Source of the DNA: Nesterenkonia haasae
GTDB taxonomy: Bacteria > Actinomycetota > Actinomycetes > Actinomycetales > Micrococcaceae
Length of the DNA: 64,000 nt
Direction of reading: 5' to 3'
Assembly (NCBI RefSeq): GCF_010119385.1
Contig: NZ_VFIE01000018.1
Coordinates: 141,883-205,882 of the forward strand
In this document: piece after piece, positions 63,939 to 64,000 of the stretch
How positions within the stretch are numbered: the stretch's first letter is position 1
How the letters are laid out: every line of letters starts with the position of its first letter
Translations under genes and position numbers: made by a program
The notes under the pieces: generated by a model
What the model saw: the letters and a program-made list of their open reading frames with translations, nothing else
Told to the model about the DNA's origin: nothing
Database searches by the model: none

Positions 63939-64000
63939 GATGCCTCGTACGAAGTATTTTTGGAGGAAGGGGTAGAGGCAGATGATGGGGAGTGTGGTCA
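63915..64000 (-). CDS. Carbohydrate ABC transporter permease, C-terminus only
   Basis: The last 28 codons of a minus-strand gene run off the window. They read LPIICLYPFLQKYF, then VRGIMLGSVKQ and stop. This ending is diagnostic of CUT1 permeases of the LplC/MalG type. Another oligosaccharide importer therefore lies beyond the right edge, extending the sugar-utilisation region. Confidence 0.85.
   Translation of the reverse strand, partial: TTLPIICLYPFLQKYFVRGIMLGSVKQ

Noticed and set aside
1..64000. CRISPR arrays, insertion sequences, prophage genes
   Set aside because: No regularly spaced repeats, transposase, integrase or phage structural motifs were found on either strand.

Overview
The window is chromosomal DNA from a high-GC Gram-positive bacterium, most likely an actinobacterium of the order Micrococcales. 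Markers for this are a mycothiol-dependent enzyme family, PMT-type protein mannosyltransferase divergent from rsmI, a ClgR/PopR-type Clp regulator, DUF2505, and long GC-rich genes with frequent GTG starts and ATGA overlaps. A Nesterenkonia- or Arthrobacter-like organism would fit, but the genus cannot be fixed from this sequence. Both window ends cut genes: a DUF885 protein on the left and a sugar ABC permease on the right.

Positions 1-16100 hold nucleoside salvage (purine nucleoside phosphorylase, phosphopentomutase-like enzyme, deoC), mfd, several small metabolic enzymes, and a protein quality-control block. That block has a PopR/ClgR-like regulator convergent with two overlapping clpP genes. 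One ClpP lacks the catalytic serine. The upstream region carries a palindrome close to the PopR box known from Streptomyces, and the next gene upstream encodes a serpin lipoprotein.

Positions 16200-40200 are mostly housekeeping: pth, rplY, prs, glmU, tRNA-Gln(UUG), an ABC-F protein, ispE, tatD, rsmA, an acyl-CoA ligase, rsmI, PMT, 5-formyl-THF cyclo-ligase, guaA. Unusual items are a 31-residue membrane peptide gene, a perfect CIRCE element in front of a FmdB-type zinc ribbon gene, hchA (Hsp31), and a 1334-residue DUF4011 helicase-like protein with altered Walker A and B motifs.

Positions 40180-63210 form a 23 kb run of minus-strand genes for plant-wall pentoses and galactose. Read in the direction of transcription they are: GH43 glycosidase, araB, araD, araA, a ChvE/GguAB-type monosaccharide ABC importer, a DeoR regulator, galT, a galactokinase fused in frame to an alditol oxidase, Gfo/Idh oxidoreductase, ThuA, a second Gfo/Idh, a LacI regulator, a CUT1 oligosaccharide ABC importer, and an intracellular GH51 arabinofuranosidase. 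Released arabinose goes through AraA/AraB/AraD to xylulose-5-phosphate; galactose goes to glucose-1-phosphate through GalK/GalT. Two palindromic LacI-type operators (45010-45025 and 63331-63350) mark the likely control points. A cytochrome b5-like lipoprotein and the C-terminus of another CUT1 permease close the window.

The most unusual items are the GalK-alditol oxidase fusion, the serine-less ClpP with its PopR-like circuit and serpin neighbour, and the CIRCE-controlled zinc ribbon gene. No CRISPR array, insertion sequence, prophage or integrase was seen.
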